A stretch of 64,000 bases of DNA from Planctomycetia bacterium (GCA_015200345.1 CP054187.1:2092470-2156469); one strand, 5' to 3'; positions 26,529-36,098 are shown, counted from the stretch's first letter. A program made the numbers and translations. Notes: generated by a model not told the origin, from the letters alone.

Positions 26529-26867
26529 ATGAAGATTCCCGAACAAGGCTGGTTGCTGCGCGTGTTCATCGGCGAGTCGGATACATGGCAGGGCCGACCG
26601 CTGTACGAAGCGATCGTACTCAAAGCGCGCGAGCTTCACTTGGCCGGCGCAACCGTGCTGCGCGGCTTGATGGGCTTCGGCGCAAACAGCCGCCTGCACA
26701 CGGCCAAGATTCTGCGGCTGTCGGAAGACCTGCCGATGGTGATCGAAATCGTCGACGCGCGCGAGAAGATCGATCCGTTGTTGCCGTTTATTGACCAGGT
26801 GGTGGGCGAGGGACTGGTGACGCTGGAACCGGTAGAAGTCATTCGCTACCGCGGCAAAACGCCTTGA
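26529..26867 (+). CDS. DUF190 family protein
   Basis: The 112-residue protein matches the DUF190 pattern: LRVFIGESDTWQGRPLYEAIV near the start, GATVLRGLMGFG, then LPMVIEIVDAREKI. The fold is a PII-like ferredoxin alpha/beta trimer. In other genomes DUF190 genes travel with crcB, as here (three bases between them), so a soluble regulator or accessory of fluoride export is plausible; ligand and mechanism are not known to me. No membrane segment or signal is present. Confidence 0.9.
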   Translation: MKIPEQGWLLRVFIGESDTWQGRPLYEAIVLKARELHLAGATVLRGLMGFGANSRLHTAKILRLSEDLPMVIEIVDAREKIDPLLPFIDQVVGEGLVTLEPVEVIRYRGKTP

Positions 26868-26931
26868 AGATACCTCATCAGAATCGAGCCGCGGCGGGAT
26901 AGGGATTCATCACGCTCGCACCGATTACCGA

Positions 26932-27705
26932 TCAATCGGGCTGGAAACTCCACCGCCACCAGGGCTCGGTGAGCGGCGAGCGGCTGGAAAGAACATGCCC
27001 GCCGATGAAGGCCACGTTGATCTGACCGCGGTGACGAAACGACGGGAACCAGCTTAATCCGTTCGAGTAGATGTCAGGCGGACCGTCGTTGGGCAGCGGC
27101 GGCGCAGTAAAGTAAGGACCAACGCCATTGGCGACGGCCTTCTTGCCGTCCACGTCAAGCACCAGTGGCACGTCGGGGTACATCAGGACCTTTTCATTGA
27201 GATAGACTTTTTGCGGGAACGGGCTTCCGTTGACGTACCGCGTCTTGGAGTCCAGCCGCTTATTGAGACCGGAACTGACGTTGGGCGCCGGTCCGACCGC
27301 GCCGGCGGTGCAGGGCATCTCGGCGCGGCGATCGAGCAGATCCGGCCCGGCGGGGCACATCAGCGGCTGCTTGCCGGGCTGGTAGGCGACGCGTTCGAGC
27401 GTTGCGGGGCCATCCCAAAACTCGTGAACGCGGTAAACGGACTCCTGGAAATCTTCGATCTTGACGATCGAATCCCCCCACTGCTCACCATCGCCGTGAT
27501 GCGACGAGCGGCTGACGAAATCGACAAATGAAAACGCGACCTCGCGGTACTGGGCGCGGCACTTCAGGCTGCGCGCAGCGTCGCGTCCGGAGTTCAACGC
27601 TGGAACTAGAATGGCGAGCAGGATGGAAAGGATGCTGATCGCCACCAGCACTTCAACCAGCGTGAAGGCACCCAAGCGGATGATATGGCGGTTACGCGGA
27701 ATCAT
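26932..27705 (-). CDS. Prepilin-like protein with type IV pseudopilin N-terminus
   Basis: The 257-residue protein starts with a short basic leader and the class III signal GAFTLVEVLVAISILS, in which prepilin peptidase would cut just before Phe (Ala, not Gly, is at -1 with Gly at -2). A hydrophobic helix of about 20 residues follows. The globular part has Cys pairs and ends with SFRHRGQINVAFIGGHV, the H-x-G-x-x-N-v-x-F-x-D/G-G-H motif shared by the large planctomycete prepilin-like (DUF1559-type/H-X9-DG) family. The longer open frame to 27789 is not supported. It may serve a type II or type IV pilus-like assembly; its partners are not in the window. Confidence 0.85.
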   Translation of the reverse strand: MIPRNRHIIRLGAFTLVEVLVAISILSILLAILVPALNSGRDAARSLKCRAQYREVAFSFVDFVSRSSHHGDGEQWGDSIVKIEDFQESVYRVHEFWDGPATLERVAYQPGKQPLMCPAGPDLLDRRAEMPCTAGAVGPAPNVSSGLNKRLDSKTRYVNGSPFPQKVYLNEKVLMYPDVPLVLDVDGKKAVANGVGPYFTAPPLPNDGPPDIYSNGLSWFPSFRHRGQINVAFIGGHVLSSRSPLTEPWWRWSFQPD

Positions 27706-27918
27706 GCCAGGTACACCCGGCAGACCGCAGTCGCCGTGGGTGCGAGCCAACGGTGACGTTCCGGTCGTGCAAGGGGCGATGCGCCCCACGATTTCTGCGG
27801 ACGTGTGTAATGTAACACAACGACCGTGCGAAGGGAAGACGTACCGATAGGCGGCACCGGATACCGTCAGGGGACTTTTGGCCCTGTCCCTTCCTGGGGT
27901 CGAATCGAGCCGCCAGAC

Positions 27919-29514
27919 TTATTGAGAACTGTATTTCGAGGGCGGAGAGATCAGATAGTGAATGAACCCCTGAATGTCGGCCCCGTCGACGCGCCCATCG
28001 CAATTCAGGTCCAGTTTAGCGATAACAATGAGTTCCTCCTCGGTGTTGCCGGGGGGCCCGCCGGATCCGAGCAGCCGGTTGACGAACTCCTGAACGTCCT
28101 CGATGTCAAAGACGCTGTCGCCATTGAGATCGCCCGGGTGCACGTAGTCCATCCAGTTCACAAGTCCGTCGTAATTCAGATCGTGAACATCAAACCCGCG
28201 GCTGAAATCGGGAATCTGGAGCGAGTTGTTGGCGCTGTTTCCGTCCTCGTCGAATCCGAACTGCCCGTCGTGCGTGGCGATGTACTGTAGCTGCCAGGCG
28301 GCATCGCTTGGATCGGTGCATCCGTCCCCGTTGAAATCCCCGGGATGGGGATTGGGATAGACATCTGTCCAGGCATAGCGCGCCCCGGGAATTTGATTGA
28401 CGTAACATGCGCCGACCAGCGCGCACGTGCGCCACTGAAGCGGGTTGAGCGCAGCCCCGACGTCAGTCGACGCCCAACCGGCCAGCAGCACAAAGCGCGG
28501 ATCCTGCTGGGTCCACGGGTCGGCGAACTGGGCGCTGAATTGCAGATCAATCAACGCCTCCTGAATGGAGTTCTGATTGCCGGCGCACCCGTCCGTCGGC
28601 TCGGCGACGACGCCCGGGCCCAGGAGCGCAGCGCTGGCGGCGTTCGTCAGCGGATAGACAAGCGTCACCAGGGTGCGATCCGCCGAGACCGAATGGGTGA
28701 ATCGCAACTGGACGATCGGCAGGTAGCCGCCCGGATTCGTGGCGCACTGAAACGCGAAGGCTTCAAAACTGTGGGCACGGTGGAAAAAGTCCCCGGTGAG
28801 AATCCACGACTCGCCGGCCTCGAAGATCTGCGGATTCCCGCCCGTCGCCTCGGTTTCGATCGCGATGGACTGGATGGATTCCCCGCGAAATGCGATGTGA
28901 AACTCCTCTCCGCTGCGCTCGACATATGGCGGCGAGGGAACCCACCCGTCGAAGGCGAGCCCGTTTAACGCGGCCCGTCCCGCGAAACGCGGCTCCTGGG
29001 GCACGCCGCCAAACCGGGCGACGTTTCCAAGATACCGATAGCGCGGCACGGAGGTCTCGCCGCCGGTGTTCTCATTGCCGTCCAGATCAAACTCGATCCA
29101 GCCGCAGACGGGATTCGGCCCGTAGCGGAACGGGTCGTACTCGGGGTTCACATCGTCAAACCAAAGCGGACCCGGCGGATTCATCAGCCCGACAAACTCC
29201 AGATCGATGCGAACGAAATCCCCCGCCGTGTTCCACGCGCCGGCAAAGCGATTCTGCCATGGAACGTTCGGCATGAAGCGGCCCCAGCGGATCATCGTGA
29301 GATCGGGCATCCGATGCGAAGACTCGTTCAACACACCGATGTTCCCCGGATCGGTTCGGCGAATCCTCGCGTCGACCGGGTCCTGCACAGTCTTGAACTG
29401 GGCGCGCACCGGATTGGCCGAGCAGAGACCCAACACCCATGCCGCCGACACCATCGATCGCGCGACCCCGCGCCGCAGCCCGGTCCACCCCAATCCCGGT
29501 CGGCTCCTACGCAT
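27919..29514 (-). CDS. Secreted protein with dockerin-like calcium loops
   Basis: The 531-residue protein has an Arg-rich n-region and signal peptide ending PVRAQ. A long beta-rich domain (to about residue 395) has no recognised catalytic motif. The C-terminal 130 residues contain repeated EF-type loops: HPGDFNGDGCTDPSDA, DEDGNSANNS, DLNYDGLVNWMDY, HPGDLNGDSVFDIEDV and KLDLNCDGRVDGADI, a dockerin-like arrangement common in Phycisphaerae-type exoproteins. The start at 29514 overlaps the end of the response-regulator gene by eight bases, so the secreted protein may be co-expressed with the two-component genes, perhaps as a reporter of or target for the sensed condition. Confidence 0.8.
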   Translation of the reverse strand: MRRSRPGLGWTGLRRGVARSMVSAAWVLGLCSANPVRAQFKTVQDPVDARIRRTDPGNIGVLNESSHRMPDLTMIRWGRFMPNVPWQNRFAGAWNTAGDFVRIDLEFVGLMNPPGPLWFDDVNPEYDPFRYGPNPVCGWIEFDLDGNENTGGETSVPRYRYLGNVARFGGVPQEPRFAGRAALNGLAFDGWVPSPPYVERSGEEFHIAFRGESIQSIAIETEATGGNPQIFEAGESWILTGDFFHRAHSFEAFAFQCATNPGGYLPIVQLRFTHSVSADRTLVTLVYPLTNAASAALLGPGVVAEPTDGCAGNQNSIQEALIDLQFSAQFADPWTQQDPRFVLLAGWASTDVGAALNPLQWRTCALVGACYVNQIPGARYAWTDVYPNPHPGDFNGDGCTDPSDAAWQLQYIATHDGQFGFDEDGNSANNSLQIPDFSRGFDVHDLNYDGLVNWMDYVHPGDLNGDSVFDIEDVQEFVNRLLGSGGPPGNTEEELIVIAKLDLNCDGRVDGADIQGFIHYLISPPSKYSSQ

Positions 29515-30931
29515 GCTGGGACTCACTCTTTCCCGTTTCGGCGAAACGATTCAATCGATAGCGCAAGGCTTCGCGCGTAATGCCCAGGATGCGCGCCGCG
29601 CGACTAAGATTTCTACCCGTGTATTCAAACGCCGCGGTCAGGATCGCCTGCTCGATCTCTTCGAGCTTCGGTTCGCCCTTGGCAAAATCCAGCGCGATGG
29701 TACGCCCCCCCGTCATCTCGATCTGCACGTCCACCGCCATGGCACTTCCGCCCGCGAGGTTGAGGTCGCCCGGTTCGATCTGCTGGCCGTCAACCTGAAG
29801 GACCGTGCTCTCGATGAGATGGCTCAATTCGCGCACGTTGCCAGGCCAATTATACCGTTTCAGCACGGCCATTGCTTCGCGCGACAGGGTTTTGGACTTC
29901 AAGCCGAACCTCCGGCAGTGCGATGCGAGAAAATGCGCGGCGAGCGGTTCGATGTCGTCCAGCCGGTTCCGAAGCGGCTCCACGTGGATTTCAACGACCC
30001 GCAGGCGGTGGTACAGATCGCTGCGAAACTCTCCGGAATCAACGGCGGCCCGCAACGGCCGGTTGGTGGCGGCGATGACGTGGACGTTGATGGACCGGGG
30101 ATCCGTGCCGCCGACGGGTCGGATTTCACGTCGCTCCAGGGCGAGGAGGAGCTTGGCTTGCACATCGGCTTCGAGGTGCCCGATCTCGTCGAGGAAGATC
30201 GTCCCCCCGTGGGCGACTTCGAACAGCCCGCGCTTGGCCTGGGCCGCGTTGGTGAATGCGCCGCGGACATGGCCGAACAGCTCGGATTCAAAAAGCGTCG
30301 CGGGCAGGGCCGTGCAGTTGACGTGAATGAAGGGGCGACCTTTACGCGGCCCATGGTAGTGAATGGCCCGCGCGACGAGATCCTTCCCGGTGCCGGTTTC
30401 ACCGGTGATGAGCACGGTCGGGGGATCGGGCAGATTCAGCACGTCGGTTCGCGTCAGGCGCTGAATGGTCTCTTTCAGGTTTCGCGTTGCCTCGGATGCG
30501 CCGAGAATGCTGTCCAGCCCGCTGGCCTGCTCCTCGCGATGCCGGAGGAAGTGCAGATTGTCTCGTACCTGTTGATGCTCGGCGGACCGCGCAACGACCA
30601 GCATCAGCTCGTCCAGATCGACCGGTTTGGTCAGGTATTCCTCCGCGCCGCTCTTGATCGCGTCCACTGCGATGCGCTCGTTCCCGTGCGCGGTGACCAC
30701 AATCACCGCGCACGACGGCGACTCGGCCTTGATTTTCTGTAGCACCGCCTGGCCGTCCATGTCAGGCAGGCGCAGATCCAGCAAAACGACATCCGGCGAG
30801 AAGCGCCCCAGGGCCGTCAAGGCATCGCGCCCGCTGTGTACGGCGGCCGCTTCGAAATCATGCGACGCCAGCTTCTCGCAGAAATTCTTAGCAAGGACGC
30901 GCTCGTCCTCGACGACCAATACTCGCGGCAT
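29507..30931 (-). CDS. NtrC-type sigma-54-dependent response regulator
   Basis: The 474-residue regulator has a receiver domain (phospho-acceptor Asp52 in LLDLRLPDMDG, TAHGNE, conserved Lys in TKPVDL), an AAA+ domain (Walker A GETGTGKD at about 177-184, Walker B IFLDEIG, arginine-containing FRSDLYHRL) and a Fis-type HTH (NLSRAARILGITREALRYRL). It would activate sigma-54 promoters after phosphorylation. The loop that contacts sigma-54 reads GAFTNA (224-229) rather than the canonical GAFTGA. The frame is open to 31447, but the ATG at 30931 begins MPRVLVVEDE. The kinase gene ends 74 bases upstream. Confidence 0.95.
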   Translation of the reverse strand: MPRVLVVEDERVLAKNFCEKLASHDFEAAAVHSGRDALTALGRFSPDVVLLDLRLPDMDGQAVLQKIKAESPSCAVIVVTAHGNERIAVDAIKSGAEEYLTKPVDLDELMLVVARSAEHQQVRDNLHFLRHREEQASGLDSILGASEATRNLKETIQRLTRTDVLNLPDPPTVLITGETGTGKDLVARAIHYHGPRKGRPFIHVNCTALPATLFESELFGHVRGAFTNAAQAKRGLFEVAHGGTIFLDEIGHLEADVQAKLLLALERREIRPVGGTDPRSINVHVIAATNRPLRAAVDSGEFRSDLYHRLRVVEIHVEPLRNRLDDIEPLAAHFLASHCRRFGLKSKTLSREAMAVLKRYNWPGNVRELSHLIESTVLQVDGQQIEPGDLNLAGGSAMAVDVQIEMTGGRTIALDFAKGEPKLEEIEQAILTAAFEYTGRNLSRAARILGITREALRYRLNRFAETGKSESQHA

Positions 30932-31005
30932 GATCCTGCTCCTTCGATTGGCTCGCTCTCGCCGATGTGCCGGCTTCGTGAATCCGCCGGCGTGATTCGC
31001 CTCGC

Positions 31006-32367
31006 TCACGTCCTCGTGGTCGGCAACGTCACCTCGAATCGCGCCCCGCCCCGCGCCGAACGCGCCAGCGTGACGTCGCCCTCGTGCAGCCGGGCAATGC
31101 CCTTGACCGTGGCCAAACCGATGCCCGTGCCGTGTTCCTTCGTCGTGAAGAACAACTGAAACACGCTCGATCGAACCGCGTCGGGTACGCCGGGACCGGC
31201 ATCGTCCACGGCCAGCACGGCCCGGCCGTTCGCGCCCGGACGTTGACAGGCAACGATGATCGACTCGCCGCGGGGCGAATGCTCCATCGCGTTCGACACC
31301 AGCTCCACGACCAGTTGCTCCAACTGATGCCGATCCCCCCGCACGACGATCGGATCGGCGGCCAGTTCGCGCTTCAACGTCAGCCCCAGGCGCTCCAGTT
31401 CCGGCCCCAGACCCGATACAGCCCCCGCGACGACGTCTTGAAGACATACGTCTTCAAATGACTCGCTGCCGGCGCGGGCCATCTTCAGCAGGCCGCTGAC
31501 CCGGTCGCCCAATCGCGTCCCCTCGATCAGCACATCCTGCAACCGCGCCCTCGATGCATCGTCCAGCTTGCCCAGGTCCAGCGTCAACTGCGTCGAACTG
31601 CGAATCGCGGCCAGCGGATTGCGAATCCCGTGCGCCACGCTGGAACACAACTCGCCAATCGCCGCCAGCCGCTCGCGCTGCGCCGCCTCCGTCGCGCGGC
31701 GCTGCGCGGCCAGCGCGCGATCGGTCTGACGCAACCGCCAGCCGAACCATGCCATGCCCAGCGCCAGCAGCACGAGCAGCGTGACGACGTAGCGCTCCAT
31801 CGTCAGACGCGCTTGCAGGCTCACTTCGTGCTCCTCTAGGATGTTGCGCTGCTCGGCTCGAACGCGCTCGGTCAGAAGACCCAGCTCGCGAACCGCGCTC
31901 ATCTGCTTCTCGTCCGCTCGCGCCATCGCGCGCGAGGCCGCCGTCAACGCCTCGGCCTGCGCGCCGCTGTCCGCGCCGGCCTCGCGCATGCGCATCACGT
32001 TTTCAAACACTTCGTCCGCCCCTGCCGCCATCTCTTCCGTCAGACGCGTCAGTCGTGTCACGTTCAAGCCGTACGATCGCCCCTGGGCGATCGCCTCGTC
32101 CAACTTCAGACGAGCACGATGCAATCGACCTCGATGCGACGCCACATCCCAATCCGCGAAGACCGCGTTGGCCGGCGCGATCAGTTCCAGCACGCATTGC
32201 TCCGCGCGCTGAAACCATCGCTGCGTCTCCTCCAGCCGACCGGCCGTCTCCATCAGCCGCGTCACGCTGGAGAACGTCCGCTGGTGCATAACCAGCGACA
32301 GGGCCACAACCGCCGCCGCCAGCCCGACGGGCAGCAGAATCGACTGAAACAATTGCAATCGCCGCAT
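31006..32367 (-). CDS. Membrane sensor histidine kinase, NtrB-like core
   Basis: The 453-residue kinase has two membrane helices (about 9-27 and 193-211) that flank a periplasmic helical sensor domain of about 165 residues, then the H box SSVAHGIRNPLAAI with His246, N box VELVSNAMEHS, G1 DDAGPGVP and G2 GTGIGLATVKGI. It phosphorylates the response regulator encoded next. There is no obvious HAMP; a short coiled segment (RQTDRALAAQRRATEAAQRER) joins the helix to the catalytic core. The sensor domain resembles four-helix-bundle chemoreceptor-like domains; the ligand is unknown. It is the first gene of a three-gene set. Confidence 0.94.
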   Translation of the reverse strand: MRRLQLFQSILLPVGLAAAVVALSLVMHQRTFSSVTRLMETAGRLEETQRWFQRAEQCVLELIAPANAVFADWDVASHRGRLHRARLKLDEAIAQGRSYGLNVTRLTRLTEEMAAGADEVFENVMRMREAGADSGAQAEALTAASRAMARADEKQMSAVRELGLLTERVRAEQRNILEEHEVSLQARLTMERYVVTLLVLLALGMAWFGWRLRQTDRALAAQRRATEAAQRERLAAIGELCSSVAHGIRNPLAAIRSSTQLTLDLGKLDDASRARLQDVLIEGTRLGDRVSGLLKMARAGSESFEDVCLQDVVAGAVSGLGPELERLGLTLKRELAADPIVVRGDRHQLEQLVVELVSNAMEHSPRGESIIVACQRPGANGRAVLAVDDAGPGVPDAVRSSVFQLFFTTKEHGTGIGLATVKGIARLHEGDVTLARSARGGARFEVTLPTTRT

Positions 32368-32622
32368 GCTCGAAATCCCGATTCGGGGCCGTCAACCCCC
32401 GGACCGACAGCCGCCCTCGCCGTAATCGTGCTCATAGTCACGGCGAATTGTGTATGGACGCACAGATACCGCCCATTGTAACCGATGTGCGCCACAGAAT
32501 TTCGAGCGGACAATTGCTGTAAGTCTTTGTAAAAAAACCAGTAACGCAATTATCACCGCTTTCGTGACTCCCAGACTCACGCAAGCGGTGTGCCAATCGA
32601 TCACCCCGTAGTGCAAATGTTC

Positions 32623-34284
32623 TCAATGAGCAGCTCGGGTTGTTGCGGAACGGAAGACGCGATAGATGCGAATTGCCGCGCCCTGGGCGAGCGGCGTGTC
32701 GCCGCGCGGGGGATAGACGCAGGTGAAGAGATCGGGGCGCTCATCGAGCTTCGCGCGTAGAGCCGGGTGGTCGCGACAGACGAGCACATAGGAGGCGGCG
32801 AACTCGCTCTCGACGTCGTCGAGCGTGACGTCCTCGTGGCCGAAGCCGGCGGCACCGATCACGTCAGCCGGCAAAGAGGTCGGGGTCTGACCGCGGGTGA
32901 TGGCGCGGTAGCGCGCCCAGAGGGCCGGGTACGGCCTGCTGGTGAAGACGGGGTCAAGGCCGACAGCGAAGACATTATGCTGATTGTAGTAAAAGCAGTA
33001 GGGGAAGATGTCCCAGTCGTCGGTGAGAACGAGGCTGTCGGCGGGTGAGTTTTCCTTGAGGAAGTTCATGGCGCGCCGAATCGCGCCGACGTTGGCGCCG
33101 GGCTGGGCTTCGCGCGTTGTATGAAGGAGGTTTGCATAACCGTATCGCAGCGCACCCGCTGTCAGAAGGATGGCCAGACCAAATCTTGGCGCGGGCCCGA
33201 GTCGCACAAGCGGCGCGGTGAGCGGTGTCCGCCCGCGCGTTGCGCGATCAAGCAGATAGGCGGCGTGAAGGGCGCAGAACACGGGCCAGTATTCAATGAA
33301 GCGACGCGATTTGCAAGTGAGCGCGAAGAACGCCAGGTTCGTAAGCAGCAGGATCATCTCGCTGCGCGTGATGGGCGTGCGCCGCGCGAGTCGTGCTACC
33401 GCGCAGACGACCCACGCGACGATCAGCGGCCACGCCATTTGAATAAAGAACATCGCGTTGAACGGTTTCCACTCGATGCCGGACTCGCTCGGCGCGCCCA
33501 GGCCGGTTTCGAACAATTGCGTGTACAGGAAGCGAAAGTTCGCGGGGAAATACGGGTGGATCACAAGCCCCATCAGCAGGCCGATCGAGGAGGCGAAGGG
33601 GGCAGCCAGCACGATGCGCCACGGCCGACCCGTTGCAAACTCGGCCCCCGCCGCGGCGAGCGGAACGAGCAGGAACACGACCGCGCCGCCGTAGATGTGG
33701 ACGAACACAAATCCCAGCACGGCGAGCAATTTATATCGTCGTCGCAATACGAGCGGCAAGGCCGCCATCATCAGCGGCAGGCCGATCAGCGGCGCGCGGA
33801 TGAACGAATGCCGCAGCCAGAAGTGCCACGGGAGGCACGCCAGCGCGAGCACCCAGAACCAGCGGTGCCGCACGTGCCATCGACGCAGGATGTGTACGAA
33901 CAACGCGGCGCTCGTCCCCATCGCGAGCATCGCCGCGATCTTGCCGCCGAGGAACGCCTCGCCGGTGATGCGGTCGGACCATCGCACCAGCGGCGCGAGC
34001 AGCACATGAAATCCGTGATGGTGGCTCACGAACGCGTCGCGAAAGAGGGTCCAGTGCAGCCACGGAAACGTCTTGATGAATCCCTCGTCGGGCAGCATGC
34101 GCGCCATGGCGAGGTGGTAATACGAGTCGTTTCCCGCGACGTAGGGCGTGGCCGACTGGATGACCAGCATGGCCGCCGCGCCGAAGAGGGCTGCGGCGAG
34201 CATTTCGAGCCAGCCTGGAATGCGGCAATGGTGGATCGCGGGTTGCGTTTCGTGGACCTGCTTCACAGCCATGACGTGCATCAT
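32623..34284 (-). CDS. Polytopic membrane protein, GT-C glycosyltransferase-like
   Basis: This 553-residue protein has about ten hydrophobic segments and a soluble C-terminal domain of about 150 residues. The first outside loop contains YVAGNDSYYHLAMAR, which resembles the acidic D-x-Y-Y-H site of GT-C enzymes, including the STT3/AglB oligosaccharyltransferases, and a histidine-rich HHHGFHVL follows. The C-terminal part has LTDDWDIFPYCFYYNQHN, loosely like the WWDYG region of STT3. I infer a lipid-linked sugar transferase in the inner membrane, but assignment below fold level is unsafe. No other glycosylation gene lies adjacent; a CPBP protease gene is upstream on the same strand, 29 bases away. 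Confidence 0.75.
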   Translation of the reverse strand: MMHVMAVKQVHETQPAIHHCRIPGWLEMLAAALFGAAAMLVIQSATPYVAGNDSYYHLAMARMLPDEGFIKTFPWLHWTLFRDAFVSHHHGFHVLLAPLVRWSDRITGEAFLGGKIAAMLAMGTSAALFVHILRRWHVRHRWFWVLALACLPWHFWLRHSFIRAPLIGLPLMMAALPLVLRRRYKLLAVLGFVFVHIYGGAVVFLLVPLAAAGAEFATGRPWRIVLAAPFASSIGLLMGLVIHPYFPANFRFLYTQLFETGLGAPSESGIEWKPFNAMFFIQMAWPLIVAWVVCAVARLARRTPITRSEMILLLTNLAFFALTCKSRRFIEYWPVFCALHAAYLLDRATRGRTPLTAPLVRLGPAPRFGLAILLTAGALRYGYANLLHTTREAQPGANVGAIRRAMNFLKENSPADSLVLTDDWDIFPYCFYYNQHNVFAVGLDPVFTSRPYPALWARYRAITRGQTPTSLPADVIGAAGFGHEDVTLDDVESEFAASYVLVCRDHPALRAKLDERPDLFTCVYPPRGDTPLAQGAAIRIYRVFRSATTRAAH

Positions 34285-34313
34285 CGTAGTAAAGAGTCAA
34301 AGCCCGCGTCGCG

Positions 34314-35228
34314 TCAGGATGCGGGCGCGTTTCCCGCGCCGAGCGCCAGCCAGATCAGCGTCTTGGCATTGAAGATCATGTGCAGGCAAATGGCCAGCAG
34401 GAGCGAGCCGGTCTTGGCGCGGGCATAGCCCATCGCGACGCCAAGCAGCGCGAGCGGCGCTACGGTCTGATAGAGCGGCACATGAAAGGCGCCAAAGACC
34501 ACCGCAGCCAGCACGATGCCCGCCCAGGTGCTCCCCGTGGCCTGTGCAATCAATGGCTGGAACATGCCGCGAAAAAGGCACTCCTCCACGGCGGACGCGA
34601 GGATCAGCGCGTTGAAGAAAACGATCGTTCGCAGCAACGATGACGTGCCCGGTTGCATCAACAGCGCGATCGTCGTGTGTTCCTCGAGGACGTGGTCCGG
34701 CCAGAATCGTGTGATGAGATAGACGCTTGCATAGAACAATCCGAAGCACCAGGGCCAGATACCGAGAAAGCCGATCAGACCACGGCGCAGATCGCGCGGC
34801 AGACGCCGCAGGTCGATGCCCCAGCCGATCAGGCCGTTTGCGATTCGGCGCGCCGCGATGGCGATGAAAACGATGATGGTCGCCGTCTGCCCCAACAGAG
34901 CGGCGAGCGCCTCGCGCAAGGTGGGCAGCGCGGGCACGCTCGCGGGGCGGCTTATCCCTGCGGCGGCCGACTCCTCGCCGACCATCATCAGCCCCAGTAG
35001 TGAATCCGCCAACGACGGCAGCACGAGCATCGCGATGAACGCCGCGATCACGTCGAAGGCGTCGAGCGTTCCGGCGGTGCCGATCGGCCCGGGCGGCAGC
35101 GGCAGTCGCAGCGCGTCGCGAATCCGTCGCGCCGCAACAAGCCGCGCGATCGTGCCGAAGCTGAAGAGTGAGCATCCGATGAGCAGCGCGACGTCGGCGT
35201 ATTCGAGCAGTCGCGGCAGCGGCGGCAT
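34314..35228 (-). CDS. CPBP family intramembrane metalloprotease
   Basis: The 304-residue protein has about eight hydrophobic segments and the three motifs of the CAAX-processing (Abi/CPBP) family: EECLFRG (EExxxR), FGAFH (FxxxH) and HMIFN (HxxxN), which bind the catalytic metal in the membrane. Members cleave prenylated or other membrane peptides and sometimes give self-immunity to bacteriocins; the substrate here is unknown. The frame begins at 35261; the ATG at 35228 is chosen because it has a GGGA-like site upstream and leaves room for the divergent trpC. Confidence 0.9.
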   Translation of the reverse strand: MPPLPRLLEYADVALLIGCSLFSFGTIARLVAARRIRDALRLPLPPGPIGTAGTLDAFDVIAAFIAMLVLPSLADSLLGLMMVGEESAAAGISRPASVPALPTLREALAALLGQTATIIVFIAIAARRIANGLIGWGIDLRRLPRDLRRGLIGFLGIWPWCFGLFYASVYLITRFWPDHVLEEHTTIALLMQPGTSSLLRTIVFFNALILASAVEECLFRGMFQPLIAQATGSTWAGIVLAAVVFGAFHVPLYQTVAPLALLGVAMGYARAKTGSLLLAICLHMIFNAKTLIWLALGAGNAPAS

Positions 35229-35300
35229 GACTGGTATGATTCCCGCGACGCAGAAGGTCAATCGTCGTCGCCCGGCGCGACGCGTTCACGAGCAGGCAAC

Positions 35301-36098
35301 ATGAGCGGCACTATATTGCAAGCCATCGTCGAGACCAAGCGGGGCGAAGTCGACGCCGCCCGCCGCGCCGAGCCGCTCGCCGCGCTGGCGGCACGCTGCG
35401 CGGCCGCGCAGCCGCCGAGAGATTTTTACTCGGCTATCACGTCCGGGCCGACGATTCGACTCATTGCGGAGATCAAGAAGGCGTCGCCGTCGGCGGGCTT
35501 GCTGCGGGCGGATTTTCGACCGGCGGACCTCGCGCATGATTACGAATCGGCCGGTGCGGCGGCGTTGAGTGTCCTGACGGATCAGACGTACTTTCAGGGG
35601 AGCCTCGCCGATCTGGCGACGGTACGCTCCGCCTGCGCGCTGCCGGCGCTGCGAAAGGACTTCACGATCGACGCTTATCAGGTGTACGAAGCCCGCGCGG
35701 CCGGAGCCGATGCGATCCTACTGATCGCGGAGATTCTGACGGTGGCGCAGATCGACGAGTTCAGCGCGCTGGCGGCGTCGCTCGGCATGGCGTCGCTGAT
35801 CGAGACGCACACCGAGGAACAGGCCGCGGCCGTGTTGTCGTTCATCTCACCCGCGCGACGGACCGTGCTGGGAATCAACAATCGCGATTTGCACGCACAG
35901 CGGACGGACGTGCAGATCGCGCGGCGTATCGCCGCGACGTTGCCACCGGGCACGTTTTTTGTTGCCGAGAGCGGATTGAAATCTCGCGAAGACGTAGTGG
36001 CGATGGCGTCGGCCGGCGCGTGCGCGGTGCTGATCGGCGAGACGTTCCTCCGCGCGAGCGACCCGTCGGAAAAGGTGCGCGAGCTGATGGGGCAATAG
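35301..36098 (+). CDS. trpC: Indole-3-glycerol phosphate synthase
   Basis: TrpC closes the indole ring of CdRP to give indole-3-glycerol phosphate. The 265-residue TIM barrel shows IAEIKKASPSAGLLR (catalytic Lys and phosphate contacts), VLTDQTYFQGS, LRKDFTID (catalytic Lys), ILLIAEIL, LIETHTEEQ, LGINNRDL and FVAESGLKSREDV. Length is normal. It stands alone between a CPBP protease and an SGNH hydrolase. The trpF product supplies its substrate, but that gene lies 30 kb away. Confidence 0.97.
   Translation: MSGTILQAIVETKRGEVDAARRAEPLAALAARCAAAQPPRDFYSAITSGPTIRLIAEIKKASPSAGLLRADFRPADLAHDYESAGAAALSVLTDQTYFQGSLADLATVRSACALPALRKDFTIDAYQVYEARAAGADAILLIAEILTVAQIDEFSALAASLGMASLIETHTEEQAAAVLSFISPARRTVLGINNRDLHAQRTDVQIARRIAATLPPGTFFVAESGLKSREDVVAMASAGACAVLIGETFLRASDPSEKVRELMGQ

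Noticed and set aside
32440-32560. Sigma-54 promoter before the sensor kinase (TGGCGC..TTACA)
   Set aside because: The GG and GC elements are not ten bases apart and the -12 lacks GC; a TACAAT -10 is there but without a good -35.
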